Source: Variovorax sp. YR216
Lineage (GTDB): Bacteria; Pseudomonadota; Gammaproteobacteria; Burkholderiales; Burkholderiaceae_C
Direction of reading: 5' to 3'
Assembly (NCBI RefSeq): GCF_900107745.1
Contig: NZ_FNRO01000019.1
Span: 58,886-122,885 of the forward strand
DNA: 64,000 nucleotides
Shown: positions 1 through 6,761 of the stretch, in pieces
How the letters are laid out: each line of letters opens with the position of its first letter
Numbering within the stretch: the stretch's first letter is position 1
The notes under the pieces: generated by a model
What the model saw: the letters and a program-made list of their open reading frames with translations, nothing else
Told to the model about the DNA's origin: nothing
Database searches by the model: none
Program-made: the position numbers and the translations under genes

Positions 1-299
1 ATCTTCTTCAGCGAGAAGTACTCGGTGTCGATGAGGTCGAAGCTGTTCGGCGCGGTGACCGCGCGCTTGGTCACGTCGTCGGTGGTCACCGCCACGTACT
101 GGATCTCGATCCCGGTGTCGGCCTTGAACTTCTCGGCGATCGCCTTGTCCTGGTTGACCGCGGTGCCGAGGTAGCGCAGCACGATCTTTTCCTGCGCATG
201 GATCGCAGGGAACGCGCCCGCCGCAAGAATGCCCGCGGTGCCCTTCAGCAGCGTGCGGCGCTGCACATCGGTGGAAGAGATTTCAGTTTTTTTGGACAT
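1..299 (-). CDS. ABC transporter extracellular substrate-binding protein, Tat-exported (3' partial)
   Basis: The start codon is ATG at 299 and the gene runs off the left window edge, so only about 99 N-terminal residues are visible. The N-terminus carries a twin-arginine signal (QRRTLLKG, then a hydrophobic stretch ending near AIHAQ), which implies export in folded form by the Tat pathway. The mature start (EKIVLRYLGTAVNQDKAIAEK) is typical of periplasmic solute-binding proteins of the PotD/PotF and iron/thiamine type. It lies 75 nt downstream of a PotA-like ATPase on the same strand, so the two probably belong to one transporter operon whose permeases lie to the left. The substrate cannot be read from this fragment; polyamine or a related cation is the contextual guess. 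Confidence 0.8.
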   Translation of the reverse strand, partial: MSKKTEISSTDVQRRTLLKGTAGILAAGAFPAIHAQEKIVLRYLGTAVNQDKAIAEKFKADTGIEIQYVAVTTDDVTKRAVTAPNSFDLIDTEYFSLKK

Positions 300-374
300 G
301 GTGGGTCTCCGGAGAGCCAGTGGTGGTGAAGAAAAGGGGAAACACGGCCGCCGCAGCGCGACGCACGAAGCGGA

Positions 375-1499
375 TCACGCGGCCATCGCCGCGAGGGCCG
401 CCATCGGCGCCGGCCGGGAAGCCGCCGAGCCGTTGCCCGGATCGCCAGGCCGGGTGGCGCCGGGGCCGAGCGCACGCGCGTCGGTTTCGGACCAGCTCAG
501 GCGCACGCTGTCGCCGACCTCGTAGGGGCGCCCCACGAAGGTCTGCTCGGACAGCAGCACCGAGACGCCGCTTCGCTCCGGGCGCTCGTCGATCAGGCGC
601 AGGCCGATCAGAACGTAGGTGCCCTGGTATTCGATGTCGGTCACGTGCGCCGGGACGCCCATGTCGCCCGCCTCGCCCGTGGCTGGTGCGATGCGCATGT
701 GGTCGTTGCGCACGGCAACGAGCCCGTCGTTCATCGCGAACACGTTGTGGCCACCCATGAAGCGCGCGACGAACTCGCTGGACGGATGGTTGTAGACCTG
801 GTGCGGCGAGCCCACCTGTTCGATCAGGCCGTGGTTCATCACCACCATGGTGTCGGCGAGCGCCATCGCCTCTTCCTGCGAGTGCGTGACGTGAATGAAG
901 GTGAGGCCCAGTTCCTTCTGCCAGCGCCGCAGTTCCGCGCGCATCTGGATGCGGAGGAACGGATCGAGCGCAGAGAGCGGTTCGTCGAGCAGCAGCACCC
1001 GCGGTTCGGTGATGAGTGCCCGCGCGAGCGCCACGCGCTGCTGCTGGCCGCCCGAGAGTTCGGCCGGCTTGCGTTCGGCGAGGTGGCCCATCGCGACGCG
1101 CTCCAGCAGGTTCTTCGCGCGGCGATGACGCTCGGACTTGGCAACGCCCTTCATCTTCAGGCTGAAGGCGACGTTGTCCAGCGCCGAGAGATGCGGAAAG
1201 AGCGCGAAGCTCTGGAACATCATCGCAGTGCCGCGCGCGGCCGCCGGCAGGTTGGTGATGTTCCGGTTGTCCAGCAGGATGTCGCCGGCGGACACCGACT
1301 CATGCCCCGCGACCATGCGCAGCGTGGTGCTCTTGCCGCAGCCGGAAGGGCCGAGGAGGCAGCAGTAGCTGCCGCTGGCGATCCGCAGGTCGATCTGGTC
1401 GACCGCGGGCGGTGCACCCGCGGCATAGCGCTTGGTCAGCGCGACGATTTCAACGGCTGCGGGCGGTGGGGCGGTGACGGCATCCATCGATGCTGGCAC
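375..1499 (-). CDS. ABC transporter ATP-binding protein, PotA/FbpC-like
   Basis: This 374-residue cytoplasmic ATPase drives uptake of the substrate delivered by the binding protein encoded just downstream. It has a Walker A motif (GPSGCGKST), a Q-loop (MMFQSFALF), the ABC signature (LSGGQQQRVALARAL), Walker B (VLLLDEPLSALDP) and a switch histidine (FIHVTHSQEEAMALAD). The C-terminal ~120 residues form a TOBE-type regulatory domain, as in the spermidine/putrescine (PotA) and Fe3+/sulfate families. The start chosen is the ATG at 1499; a second Met four codons in (MDAVTAPPP) is a possible alternative. Substrate specificity is inferred only from the family and the Tat-exported neighbour. Confidence 0.88.
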   Translation of the reverse strand: MPASMDAVTAPPPAAVEIVALTKRYAAGAPPAVDQIDLRIASGSYCCLLGPSGCGKSTTLRMVAGHESVSAGDILLDNRNITNLPAAARGTAMMFQSFALFPHLSALDNVAFSLKMKGVAKSERHRRAKNLLERVAMGHLAERKPAELSGGQQQRVALARALITEPRVLLLDEPLSALDPFLRIQMRAELRRWQKELGLTFIHVTHSQEEAMALADTMVVMNHGLIEQVGSPHQVYNHPSSEFVARFMGGHNVFAMNDGLVAVRNDHMRIAPATGEAGDMGVPAHVTDIEYQGTYVLIGLRLIDERPERSGVSVLLSEQTFVGRPYEVGDSVRLSWSETDARALGPGATRPGDPGNGSAASRPAPMAALAAMAA

Positions 1500-1558
1500 C
1501 GCAAGACATGTGCCAGCGGATCGGCGCCGTCATGCGCCGTCTTGGTGCGCGGCGCGAA

Positions 1559-2833
1559 CTAGGGCGCGGCGAACTTCGCCGCCTGCACGCTCTTGAGCAG
1601 GGCATCGCGCTGGGCCTTGGTGATGCCGCGCACGCCGTCGGCGACCTTGGTCGCCCGCTCGACGTTGATATTGCCGTCCTGCTGCCACTTGCGCACCGCC
1701 AGCGCCGGATTGGTCAGCATGGATGCGAGCCAGACCGCCTGCACCGGCTCGAGGTTGCGCGCCGAGCGCTTGAAATAGGTGCGCGCCGCAGTCTCCGCGC
1801 CGCAGATGCGTGCACCCCATGGCGCGTTGTCGAGGTAGAGCTGAAGGATGCGCGCCTTGCCCAGCGTCTGCTCCATCTCGACCGCGTAGAGCAGCTCGCG
1901 CAGCTTGCGGTCGGCGTTCTGTTCGCCACCGGTCACCAGGATCTTGGCGAGTTGCTGGCTGATGGTGCTGCCGCCGCGCTCGGTGCGCGAGGCCTTCTGG
2001 TTGGCCTCGAGCGATGCCGCGAGTTCGGTCAGGTCGTAGCCGGGGTGGTTGAAAAAGCGCTGGTCCTCGGCCGAGATCACCGAGCGGGCGAGCCAGCTTT
2101 CGCTGCCGAGGCGGCTCGCGGGGCCGCAGCTCGTGCGTGCGTTGGCGATCGCCTCGGTGCCCAGGCCGTCGACGGTGAAGCCTTCGATCTGCGGCGTCAG
2201 CGAATAAGTGCCGCCCGGCAGCGCCACGTGCGCGCGCAGGCCCATCGTGCCGCCGATGCGCGCGCGCTTGAGCTCGGGCAGGTCGGGCGCGAGCACCGCG
2301 TACCAGTGGGCGATCGGCGCGCTGTCGGCGCGGATGTCGAGCTGCAGGTTCTTCTGCGTGAGCCGGCCGTCCCAGCGCCCGCGCAGCACCACGTCGCCGG
2401 TGCCTTCGGTCGTCACCGCGCCCGGCGCCGAGGCTTCGAGCAGGCCGCTGAGCGTGCCCGCATCGCGCCGCACCGTCGCCTTGAGGCGATCGACGCGGAT
2501 CGGCGTCTTGCCCAGCGAAGGCACCGTGGCACTGCACGGCGCGCATTGCAGCTCGAGCGTGCCGGTGGGTTCGTTCCAGCCGAACTGCACCGCGCCAAAG
2601 CCGGTCTCGACGGTGCGGCCCGCGATCCATGGCGCGAACCATGACGAGGTGGCGAGCCGGATGGCGGTCGGCACACCGACGTCGACCGAGACAGGGCCGA
2701 CCTTGAGCCGCGCAGGCCATTCGTCAGGTCCGGGCGCGAGCGCCAGCCGCAGGATCAGGTACGCGGCAATGGCTGCCGTCAGCACCAGCGCCAGGGTCGC
2801 GAAAAGCAGGTAAAGCAGGGCCTTCTTCAGCAA
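1559..2833 (-). CDS. Biosynthetic peptidoglycan transglycosylase (GT51), last gene of exosortase operon
   Basis: The product (about 424 aa) is a monofunctional lipid II polymerase: one N-terminal membrane anchor (LLYLLFATLALVLTAAIAAYL), a ~170-residue periplasmic region, then a GT51 domain. GT51 motifs are intact: AEDQRFFNHPG (catalytic Glu), GGSTISQQLAK, RKLRELLYAVEMEQ and ILQLYLDNAPWG. No transpeptidase domain follows. I place the start at a TTG at 2833, preceded by a GAGAGAG ribosome-binding site and only 7 nt after the stop of the upstream gene; a longer reading is open upstream but overlaps that gene entirely. Its length exceeds MtgA (~240 aa) because of the extra region before the GT51 domain. 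The position as fourth gene of the VIT/exosortase operon suggests a role in wall synthesis linked to that system. Confidence 0.82.
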   Translation of the reverse strand: MLKKALLYLLFATLALVLTAAIAAYLILRLALAPGPDEWPARLKVGPVSVDVGVPTAIRLATSSWFAPWIAGRTVETGFGAVQFGWNEPTGTLELQCAPCSATVPSLGKTPIRVDRLKATVRRDAGTLSGLLEASAPGAVTTEGTGDVVLRGRWDGRLTQKNLQLDIRADSAPIAHWYAVLAPDLPELKRARIGGTMGLRAHVALPGGTYSLTPQIEGFTVDGLGTEAIANARTSCGPASRLGSESWLARSVISAEDQRFFNHPGYDLTELAASLEANQKASRTERGGSTISQQLAKILVTGGEQNADRKLRELLYAVEMEQTLGKARILQLYLDNAPWGARICGAETAARTYFKRSARNLEPVQAVWLASMLTNPALAVRKWQQDGNINVERATKVADGVRGITKAQRDALLKSVQAAKFAAP

Positions 2834-2840
2834 ATCTCTC

Positions 2841-3410
2841 TCACTCGATAGTTCTCGCCGACGTGACAGCTTGCCAGGGGCCCCTCGACCGGCCGGTGGC
2901 TGCTGCCCAGTACCAGGCTGAAGTGTCGGTGAAAGCGGCACCCTCGGCATCGACGATGCGCTCGCAGACGCGCATTTTCTGCACGCCATGTCGTTCGGCG
3001 ACGAAGCAGCGCCACAGTCGGGCGTGAACGTCCTGCTCCAGACGCGCCTGCGCGATGCCGTAGCCGAGCGCGCGGTAGCAATCGGTGGCCGGATGCAGCA
3101 TGCGGGTGGGCGCGTCGACGCGGCGCATCACGAGCATCTGGCGGCCATCGGTCATGCGCGCGATCGCGCCGGGAAAGCGGTCGGCGAAGCGGTGTTCCAC
3201 CTCGCTGAGCGCCAGTGGGCGCAGTGGCGTGCCTTCCCATTCGCTGGGCCATTCCTGGAAGGTTGCAGTCGCGGACGATGGCGCATCGCCCTGGAGTGCC
3301 GAGGCCGCCGACCAGAGCATGCACACCAGCATGGACGACGCGAAGACCGCCTTGTGCGCGATGCGGTTGATGAAGCGATTGGCAAACCAGCGTTCAAGAA
3401 AGGCCCCCAC
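2841..3410 (-). CDS. EpsI/DUF3485-like exosortase-associated protein
   Basis: This protein of about 189 aa sits directly after the exosortase gene. It has one N-terminal hydrophobic segment (KAVFASSMLVCMLWSAASAL) and a periplasmic domain containing MLHPATDCYRALGYG, which resembles the Cys-containing block of EpsI/DUF3485 proteins that accompany exosortases. I choose a GTG start at 3410, preceded by GGAG at an 8-nt spacing. A GTG at 3494 is also open, but it would translate through a GC-rich repeat and overlap the exosortase stop. The downstream transglycosylase starts 7 nt after this stop, so the genes are translationally close. The family assignment rests on one motif and context, so the name is provisional. 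Confidence 0.6.
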   Translation of the reverse strand: MGAFLERWFANRFINRIAHKAVFASSMLVCMLWSAASALQGDAPSSATATFQEWPSEWEGTPLRPLALSEVEHRFADRFPGAIARMTDGRQMLVMRRVDAPTRMLHPATDCYRALGYGIAQARLEQDVHARLWRCFVAERHGVQKMRVCERIVDAEGAAFTDTSAWYWAAATGRSRGPWQAVTSARTIE

Positions 3411-3424
3411 GCTCGGCACTCCGT

Positions 3425-3474
3425 GTCCTCGCTGCCCCCCGGGGGGGTGTCTTTTGCCTTGGGGCGGCCCGGCG
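3425..3474. repeat. GC-rich intergenic repeat (CCCCCCGGGGGG type)
   Basis: The stretch contains a run of C followed by a run of G (a perfect short hairpin at about 3435-3446) and then TTGCCTTGGGGCGGCCC. Elements with this appearance are scattered between genes in Comamonadaceae, as I recall. It separates the exosortase stop from the next start within an otherwise tightly packed operon, so it may weaken transcription or stabilise mRNA ends. Its boundaries are approximate. Confidence 0.5.
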
Positions 3475-4353
3475 TCAAAAGGCTGTATCGACACGACGAC
3501 CTCCTGCGGATGTGACCATCACCCATGCGATGCCGCCGCACACCCCTGCGAGCACTGCGAGCCCGAAGCCGTCGTGCAACCGGGCCGGCGGTGCATGCCC
3601 TGCGGCTTCGAGCGCCACCAGCACGCTGTTGCGCACGATGTTTCCGGCGAGCACCATCAGCCCGACCGCCGGCAGGCGCGCGAGAAAGCTGCCGCCATCA
3701 CGGTCCGACCACAGCGCGACCACGCAGGCGGTGAAGTAGCCGAACCACGCCATCTGCACGCCGGAGCAGGGCGCATCGACGATCACGCGTTGGCCATCGA
3801 CCAGGAGGCTGCTGCCCTCGCGCGCCACGCTGAAGCCCGTCATCAGCAGCCAACGACTGGCTTCGGCGGTGATGACGCGCAGCGGATAGCCCGCGTAGAA
3901 CTGCAAGGACGACAGGAGCGGCAATGCCAGCATCGCAAGCAGCGCCACGGGCAAGCCCGCGACGCGCCTGGGCAGGAAGGCGAGCAGCCCGCAAGCCATC
4001 GCCAGCACCGCGACGAGCGCTGCAGCGAGCGGCGGCAACGATGGCAGAGGGCCCGCCCCGGTCCGAAGCAGTTGTGCGCTCAACGTGCCGAAGGTAGCGA
4101 TCGCGAGCCAGCCGAGGCGCGGCGCGGGCCGCAGCTCGCTTCGAAAGCACCACACCAGCACGGCAAGCGCGGCCAGGGCGAGCAAACCCAGCGGATCGTC
4201 GGAACCGTCATGCATGCGGCGCGCCATCCAGATCCAGTGCGGCGTCAGTGCACCCGCCTGCAGCGCGAGCCAGCCGGCGGCCGGCGCGCGATCGAGGCGG
4301 ATGCCCCAGTCGATGACACGCGGATGGGTTTGAGCGAGTACGGCAAGCGACAT
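3475..4353 (-). CDS. Exosortase (XrtQ-like), dedicated to the adjacent VIT-VWA protein
   Basis: The product is a polytopic inner-membrane cysteine protease/transpeptidase of 292 aa with about eight hydrophobic segments. The exosortase triad is visible: Cys in VDAPCSGVQMAWFGY, Arg in LAGNIVRNSVLVALE and His in PPARLHDGFGLAVLAG. Such enzymes cleave the PEP-CTERM tail of exported proteins. The start is ATG at 4353, preceded by GAGGAG, 10 nt after the stop of the VIT-VWA gene that encodes the only PEP-CTERM-like tail seen in the window. No exopolysaccharide genes, which usually accompany EpsH/XrtA, are present, so this looks like a one-substrate system. The exact Xrt subtype (I suspect XrtQ) needs an HMM search. 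Confidence 0.85.
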   Translation of the reverse strand: MSLAVLAQTHPRVIDWGIRLDRAPAAGWLALQAGALTPHWIWMARRMHDGSDDPLGLLALAALAVLVWCFRSELRPAPRLGWLAIATFGTLSAQLLRTGAGPLPSLPPLAAALVAVLAMACGLLAFLPRRVAGLPVALLAMLALPLLSSLQFYAGYPLRVITAEASRWLLMTGFSVAREGSSLLVDGQRVIVDAPCSGVQMAWFGYFTACVVALWSDRDGGSFLARLPAVGLMVLAGNIVRNSVLVALEAAGHAPPARLHDGFGLAVLAGVCGGIAWVMVTSAGGRRVDTAF

Positions 4354-4363
4354 GTCCTGCTCC

Positions 4364-6442
4364 TCAGGCCGTGAATCGGCGCGGGTCATTGCGACGCGCA
4401 CGGCGGCGCAGCATCGCGAGCATCGAGATCACCACTGCGATCGCACCGAGCGTTTCGGGCTCGGGCGTGCTCGGCACTTCGGTGCCGAAGCTCTGGCCAA
4501 CTGCAAGTTCGCTCACGCCCTTGGGCAGCGGCACCGGCTGGTCGACCCCGACGCTGCTCTGCGCCGCGACGTTGCGCACCACCTTGTCCACCGCGATGAA
4601 GCTCGTGTATTGCGTGAGCAGGCTGTAGCGCAGGCCGAGACCGGTGATGCGCTTGCGCAAGTCATCGCCGCCCTCCAGCGCTTCCTGGTTGGCCAGGCTC
4701 GCGATGCGATGACGTGCCCACAGGCTGCGCAGCGCGGCCGCGTCCTTGCGCGTGTGCGGGTCGATCTTCAGTTCCTGGCGGTACGGACCGCTGGCGCTGC
4801 GGCCCTCGATGACCATGCGACCCTTGGCTTCGCCGCGCCACTTGCCGAACACGATCACCGGACGCTCGCCGAGCACGTCGGGCAATGCGGCAGGTTCGAC
4901 GTCGTAGACATCCAGCCCTTCGAAGCGCGCCTTCACGCTGGTGAGCACCGGCGATTCGATCATGCGGCGGAAGCGCGCCGCCTGCTCGGGCGCCTGCACC
5001 GGGTCAGTGACGACGAAAGGCTCGCCCATGCCGGCGCGTGCCAGCCCTTCCATCAGGTGCCGGTTGACCGACGAACCGATGCCGAAGGCAAACAGATTGG
5101 CTTTCGACAGGTTCTTGCGCACCAGTTCGAAGGCTTCGCGCTCCACCGTGACGTAGCCGTCGGTCACCACCACGATGGTGCGCGAGACGTCATCGGCCTT
5201 CGGTTCGGCGTAGGCGCGCTTCAAGGCGGGGATCAGCTCCGTGCTGCCGCTGCCGCTGTAGTTCTGGATGGTGGCGAGCGCCTGCTCGATGTTGGCGCGC
5301 GTCGCAGGCACCGAGTGCGGCGAGAGCATCCGGTTGCTGCCCGAGAACAGCAGCACGTTGAAGCTGTCGCTGGGACGCAATCCCCCGATGAGCCGCTCCA
5401 GAGTGGCCTTCGCGGTGTCCAGCGGAAACCCGTGCATCGATCCCGAGATGTCGACCACGAAAATGTAGTCGCGCGGCGAGATGAGGTTCGCAGGCACCGA
5501 CTTCGGCGGCTCGACCATCGCGAGGAAGAAGTTCTCGGCGCTTTCTCCCTGACTGCCGTGGCCTTCGTAGAGCATCAGCCCAGATTCGATGCGCTCGCCG
5601 GCGAGCCGCCAGTCGAGCACGAAGTCCCGGTTGTCGGCCGGGCCGGTGCCGCGTGCGAGCGTGATGTCGGCGTGCTCGTCGCCGTCACGGCGCTGCACGC
5701 CGATGTCGTGCGTGAGCGAACGCACTTCCTTGATGCCCAGCGGCGTGTCGAGTGCAACCTTCAGCTTGAAGCGGGTGTTCGGCTCGATGCCCGCACGCAG
5801 GATGGGCTGCGCGACCCAGCGCGCTTGTGCGTTCTCCGATTGCGGGCTGTTGTAGCGCGGGCCCACCACCGTCGGGAAGACGAACTGGTAGTTGCCGCCC
5901 TGCGGCACGAGCAGTTCGGTGTAGCGCAGCTCGACCTTCACATCGTCGCCCGGCAGGATGTTCGCGACATTCATCTGGAATACGTTCGGCAGGTGCTGCT
6001 CGAGCAAAGCGGCCGTCTTGCCTTCCTTTTTCGCGGTGTCGTATTCGATGCGCGCCTGTTCCTTCTCGCGGATCTGCGCGGTGATGAGGCGATCTGCGAG
6101 GCGCACATTGAGGCCGCTCACCGCCGCCTTCGTGGAGCCGGGGAACACGTAGCGGGCCTCGATCGGACGCTTGCCTTCGTTGCGGTAGGTCTGCGTGACG
6201 GTCACGTCCGCGATCACGCCGGAGATCTTCACGTCGACCTCGGTGTCCTTGAGCGGCAGGCGGTCGACTTCCGGGTCGTCGCTCTTCACGAAGAAGTACG
6301 GGCTCTCGGCCTTCAGGCGCGGGCCCGGCGCCTCTTGCTGCGCATGCACCGGCCGCGCGAGCAGCAAGGCGAAGCAGGTGGTGGCGAGGCTCAGCGTGCC
6401 GAGCCAGAGCCAGCGGCCGGGGCGGGGTATGGAAGCTTCCAT
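4364..6442 (-). CDS. VIT and VWA domain surface protein with PEP-CTERM-like sorting tail
   Basis: The start is ATG at 6442 (AAGGA ribosome site) and the product has 692 aa. A signal peptide ends near PVHAQQ. A VIT domain spans about residues 35-170 and a von Willebrand A domain about 300-470, with an intact MIDAS (DISGSM). The C-terminus reads PEPETLGAIAVVISMLAML followed by an Arg-rich end, a PEP-CTERM-like tripartite signal recognised by exosortases. The architecture matches the 'marine proteobacterial sortase target' type, but here the LPXTG-like tail is replaced by a PEP-CTERM tail and the adjacent enzyme is an exosortase. It is the first gene of a four-gene leftward operon, preceded by a cre-tag-like site at 6550-6565. 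The ligand is unknown; surface adhesion or wall-stress sensing is inference. Confidence 0.85.
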   Translation of the reverse strand: MEASIPRPGRWLWLGTLSLATTCFALLLARPVHAQQEAPGPRLKAESPYFFVKSDDPEVDRLPLKDTEVDVKISGVIADVTVTQTYRNEGKRPIEARYVFPGSTKAAVSGLNVRLADRLITAQIREKEQARIEYDTAKKEGKTAALLEQHLPNVFQMNVANILPGDDVKVELRYTELLVPQGGNYQFVFPTVVGPRYNSPQSENAQARWVAQPILRAGIEPNTRFKLKVALDTPLGIKEVRSLTHDIGVQRRDGDEHADITLARGTGPADNRDFVLDWRLAGERIESGLMLYEGHGSQGESAENFFLAMVEPPKSVPANLISPRDYIFVVDISGSMHGFPLDTAKATLERLIGGLRPSDSFNVLLFSGSNRMLSPHSVPATRANIEQALATIQNYSGSGSTELIPALKRAYAEPKADDVSRTIVVVTDGYVTVEREAFELVRKNLSKANLFAFGIGSSVNRHLMEGLARAGMGEPFVVTDPVQAPEQAARFRRMIESPVLTSVKARFEGLDVYDVEPAALPDVLGERPVIVFGKWRGEAKGRMVIEGRSASGPYRQELKIDPHTRKDAAALRSLWARHRIASLANQEALEGGDDLRKRITGLGLRYSLLTQYTSFIAVDKVVRNVAAQSSVGVDQPVPLPKGVSELAVGQSFGTEVPSTPEPETLGAIAVVISMLAMLRRRARRNDPRRFTA

Positions 6443-6508
6443 GACGTTGGTCCTTGTCCCTCGATGGGTGTCGTGCAACGGTGCACGCAAGCAATGTCGA
6501 GGGGGACC

Positions 6509-6535
6509 GCGAAGCCAGTTGGAAGCCTGTTTGAA
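6509..6535 (-). promoter_or_regulatory. Degenerate 11-bp-spaced TTC repeats upstream of the VIT-VWA operon
   Basis: On the minus strand the pentamers TTCAA (6535-6531), TTCCA (6524-6520) and TTCGC (6513-6509) recur at exactly 11-bp intervals, one helical turn apart. They continue the series of the perfect cre tag at 6550-6565. They could be weak CreB half-sites or chance. Confidence 0.35.
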
Positions 6536-6549
6536 GCCGCCGGCGCTGT

Positions 6550-6565
6550 GTGAAGTCTGTGTGAA
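6550..6565 (-). promoter_or_regulatory. Perfect cre tag (TTCAC-N6-TTCAC), predicted CreB operator
   Basis: The minus strand reads TTCAC, six bases, TTCAC, the published CreB/BlrA recognition motif, 108 nt upstream of the VIT-VWA start. It is formed by an 11-bp perfect tandem repeat (6547-6568). CreB itself is encoded about 5.6 kb away in this window. The 319-nt intergenic stretch 6443-6761 otherwise holds the degenerate half-sites, the mirrored tag at 6583-6598 and a short inverted repeat at 6688-6704. Confidence 0.65.
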
Positions 6566-6582
6566 GTCAGGGGTGCCAGGAC

Positions 6583-6598
6583 TTCACACGGCCTTCAG
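6583..6598 (+). promoter_or_regulatory. Near-perfect cre tag (TTCAC-N6-TTCAG) facing mrcA
   Basis: The plus strand reads TTCAC, six bases, TTCAG, one mismatch from the CreB consensus, 163 nt upstream of the PBP1A start. It is the mirror image of the 6550-6565 tag; together they form a 10-bp perfect inverted repeat (6559-6568 with 6580-6589, spacer 11 nt). Confidence 0.5.
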
Positions 6599-6687
6599 GG
6601 AGCGCGGTCAGCATTAGGGCGCCATCCCTTTTGAAATCCGGCCCGGGAACTGGAAAATGCGGAGTTGCTCCTATTCGGGCCGACGGC

Positions 6688-6704
6688 GCTATCCGACGGA
6701 TAGC
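6688..6704. repeat. Short inverted repeat GCTATCC-N3-GGATAGC
   Basis: A perfect 7-bp inverted repeat with a 3-nt spacer lies between the cre tags and mrcA. A related element is at 19268-19290. I recall GCTAT/ATAGC hairpins of this kind as frequent intergenic elements in Comamonadaceae. Confidence 0.5.
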
Positions 6705-6761
6705 AAATGTATGACTCTGTAAAAGAGTATTCCGAGCATCCCCGCGTCGGTCCTCATCCAC

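Noticed and set aside
3411..3494. N-terminal extension of the EpsI-like protein from a GTG at 3494
   Set aside because: It would translate the GC-rich intergenic repeat and overlap the exosortase stop; the GTG at 3410 has a ribosome site.
4352..6553. A 733-codon + strand frame opposite the VIT-VWA gene
   Set aside because: Low-complexity His/Arg/Ala-rich product, no domains, fully antisense to a gene with clear VIT and VWA motifs.
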